From: Candidatus Iainarchaeum sp.
GTDB taxonomy: Archaea > Micrarchaeota > Micrarchaeia > Anstonellales > Bilamarchaeaceae
Assembly: GCA_028711485.1 (NCBI GenBank)
Contig: JAQTSF010000046.1
Span: 1 to 5,741 of the forward strand
DNA length: 5,741 nt
Direction of reading: 5' to 3'
Shown: positions 4,914-5,741 of the stretch, piece by piece
Numbering within the stretch: position 1 is the first letter of the stretch
Layout of the letters: the number at the start of each line of letters is the position of its first letter
Program-made: the position numbers and the translations under genes
The notes under the pieces: model-generated
Seen by the model: the letters and a program-made list of their open reading frames with translations, nothing else
The model's database searches: none
Told to the model about the DNA's origin: nothing

Positions 4914-5294
4914 ATGATTGGTGTAATAGATCTAATTTATATTAAGGAAGAAGGAATTCTTTTAGTTAAAAAACAAGATGTATGGATTCTTCCTGGAGGA
5001 AAAATAGAATCAGGAGAAACTCCAATTTCTTGTCTTGAGAGAGAATTAAAAGAAGAATTAAAAGTAAAAAAAGCATCTATTGGAAAATTTTACAAATCTT
5101 TTATTGGATATACCTCCCATAACGAAAAAGAGATTAACGTGAAAACTTATTTCGGTTGGTTCGATGAAACACTTTCTCCTTCGGGAGAGATTTCTGACGC
5201 AAAATTTATTGTAAATTTTGGAGGGTATTATTTGTCTAATTTGACTTCGGGAATAATTAATTCTCTCCAAAAGGATAATCTTATAAGATGGTAA
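4914..5294 (+). CDS. Nudix hydrolase
   Basis: Nudix enzymes cleave a nucleoside diphosphate linked to another group, often a (d)NTP or nucleotide sugar, using a metal ion. In this 126-residue protein the Nudix box (GX5EX7REUXEEXGU) is at 29-51: G29, E35, then R43-E44-L45-K46-E47-E48, with L49-K50-V51 closing. The catalytic RE..EE residues are all present; the last conserved Gly is Lys50. It is preceded by the usual strand and turn WILPGGK (24-30) and by an N-terminal strand VIDLIYIKEEGILLVKK. After the box come strands SFIGYTSHNEKEINVKTYFGWF, listed as SFIGYT and INVKTYFGWF. The protein is slightly short but within range for small Nudix proteins. Substrate cannot be told from the sequence. 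The last 7 bases overlap radB, so the two are very likely co-transcribed. ATG 4914 fits the TATA spacing. Confidence 0.88.
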   Translation: MIGVIDLIYIKEEGILLVKKQDVWILPGGKIESGETPISCLERELKEELKVKKASIGKFYKSFIGYTSHNEKEINVKTYFGWFDETLSPSGEISDAKFIVNFGGYYLSNLTSGIINSLQKDNLIRW

Positions 5295-5741
5295 AAGAAA
5301 AAATATCAACTGGAAGCTATGATTTGAATAAATGGCTTTATGGGGGTTATGAAAAAGATGTAATAACAATGATTGCTGGACCTCCTGGGAGTGGAAAAAC
5401 CAATTTTGCAATTTTGACAGCATGTAGTCAGGCCAAAAAAGGGAACAAGGTTATTTTTATAGATACTGAAGGAGGATTTTCAAGTGATAGGGTTAAACAA
5501 ATTGTCGGTGAAACTTATGAAGAGGTTCTGAAAAATTTTTTATTGCTTGAGCCGACAAATTTTGAAGAGCAAAAAAAAATCTTTTTAAAATTATTGGACA
5601 AGATTAAAGAAGGGCATGTTAGTTTGATAATTGTGGATGGAATGGCTATGCTTTATAGATTGGAATTAGGTGATGCTATAAAATCAAAAGAAGATGATAA
5701 AGTTCATTCTGTAAATCGAGAAGTTGCGAAACAAATGAGAA
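5288..5741 (+). CDS. radB: DNA repair and recombination protein RadB (3' end outside window)
   Basis: RadB is the archaeal RadA/RecA paralogue, a lone ATPase domain thought to assist RadA in recombination. The first 151 residues are in the window; the full protein is usually about 220. It starts KISTGSYDLNKWLYGGYEKD (5-24), matching the 'ISTGS..LD.LL.GG.E.G' opening of RadB, with no N-terminal helix-hairpin-helix domain as in RadA. Walker A is GPPGSGKT (31-38). FIDTEGGFSSDRVKQI (57-72) matches the family's 'DTEGGFS.ER..QI'. A PTNFEEQ segment (89-95) and Walker B LIIVDG (113-117 plus G118), followed by MLYRLEL, complete the RadB pattern. Many relatives have Ser where this has Gly118. The start overlaps the Nudix stop by 7 bases, and a weak AGGAT lies 11 bases before the ATG. 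No stop codon occurs before the window ends. Confidence 0.87.
   Translation, partial: MVKEKISTGSYDLNKWLYGGYEKDVITMIAGPPGSGKTNFAILTACSQAKKGNKVIFIDTEGGFSSDRVKQIVGETYEEVLKNFLLLEPTNFEEQKKIFLKLLDKIKEGHVSLIIVDGMAMLYRLELGDAIKSKEDDKVHSVNREVAKQMR

Noticed and set aside
5058..5423. Minus-strand open frame of 121 residues across Nudix and radB
   Set aside because: It lies opposite two genes with intact family motifs and has no recognisable domain.

Overview
This AT-rich window almost certainly comes from an archaeon. It carries four genes of archaeal information processing: peptide chain release factor aRF1, an MBF1-like zinc-ribbon/helix-turn-helix factor, RNA polymerase subunit Rpo11 (L) and the RecA-family protein RadB. 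Most transcription units also have a TATA-like box about 26-35 bases before the start codon. The low GC, tight packing and small single-anchor proteins suggest a reduced-genome DPANN lineage (Woesearchaeota/Pacearchaeota-like). That placement is inference and rests on no single marker.

Layout. Bases 1-473 (+) are the 3' end of the aRF1 gene. Its reading frame is interrupted by one in-frame TAA (57-59) inside the conserved GGPGPTK region and then continues in the same frame to the normal C-terminus. A converging gene (470-1075, -) encodes a secreted, beta-barrel-like protein that looks bacterial, and the two stop codons overlap. Bases 1076-1161 hold back-to-back promoters. A three-gene operon follows (1162-3664, +): ScpB, a membrane GT2 glycosyltransferase, and a membrane-anchored protein with a probable thioredoxin-like domain. 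A 103-base gap (3665-3767) holds a hairpin and a promoter. Then come the MBF1-like gene (3768-4574), rpo11 (4606-4869), and a Nudix hydrolase (4914-5294) overlapping radB (5288 to the window end, incomplete).

How it fits together. The window mixes core housekeeping (translation termination, transcription, chromosome segregation, recombination) with envelope functions (polysaccharide synthesis, an anchored Trx-like protein, a secreted barrel-like protein). First genes of transcription units appear leaderless. Two internal operon genes instead have a GGAG Shine-Dalgarno 8-9 bases before the start.

The two points most worth a second look are the stop codon inside the gene for the stop-codon-reading factor (possible autoregulation, split gene, decay or base error) and the outer-membrane-type barrel protein with a Bacteroidota-style signal peptide in an archaeal setting. 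No RNA genes, CRISPR arrays or insertion sequences were seen, and no stretch over 300 bases lacks a gene.
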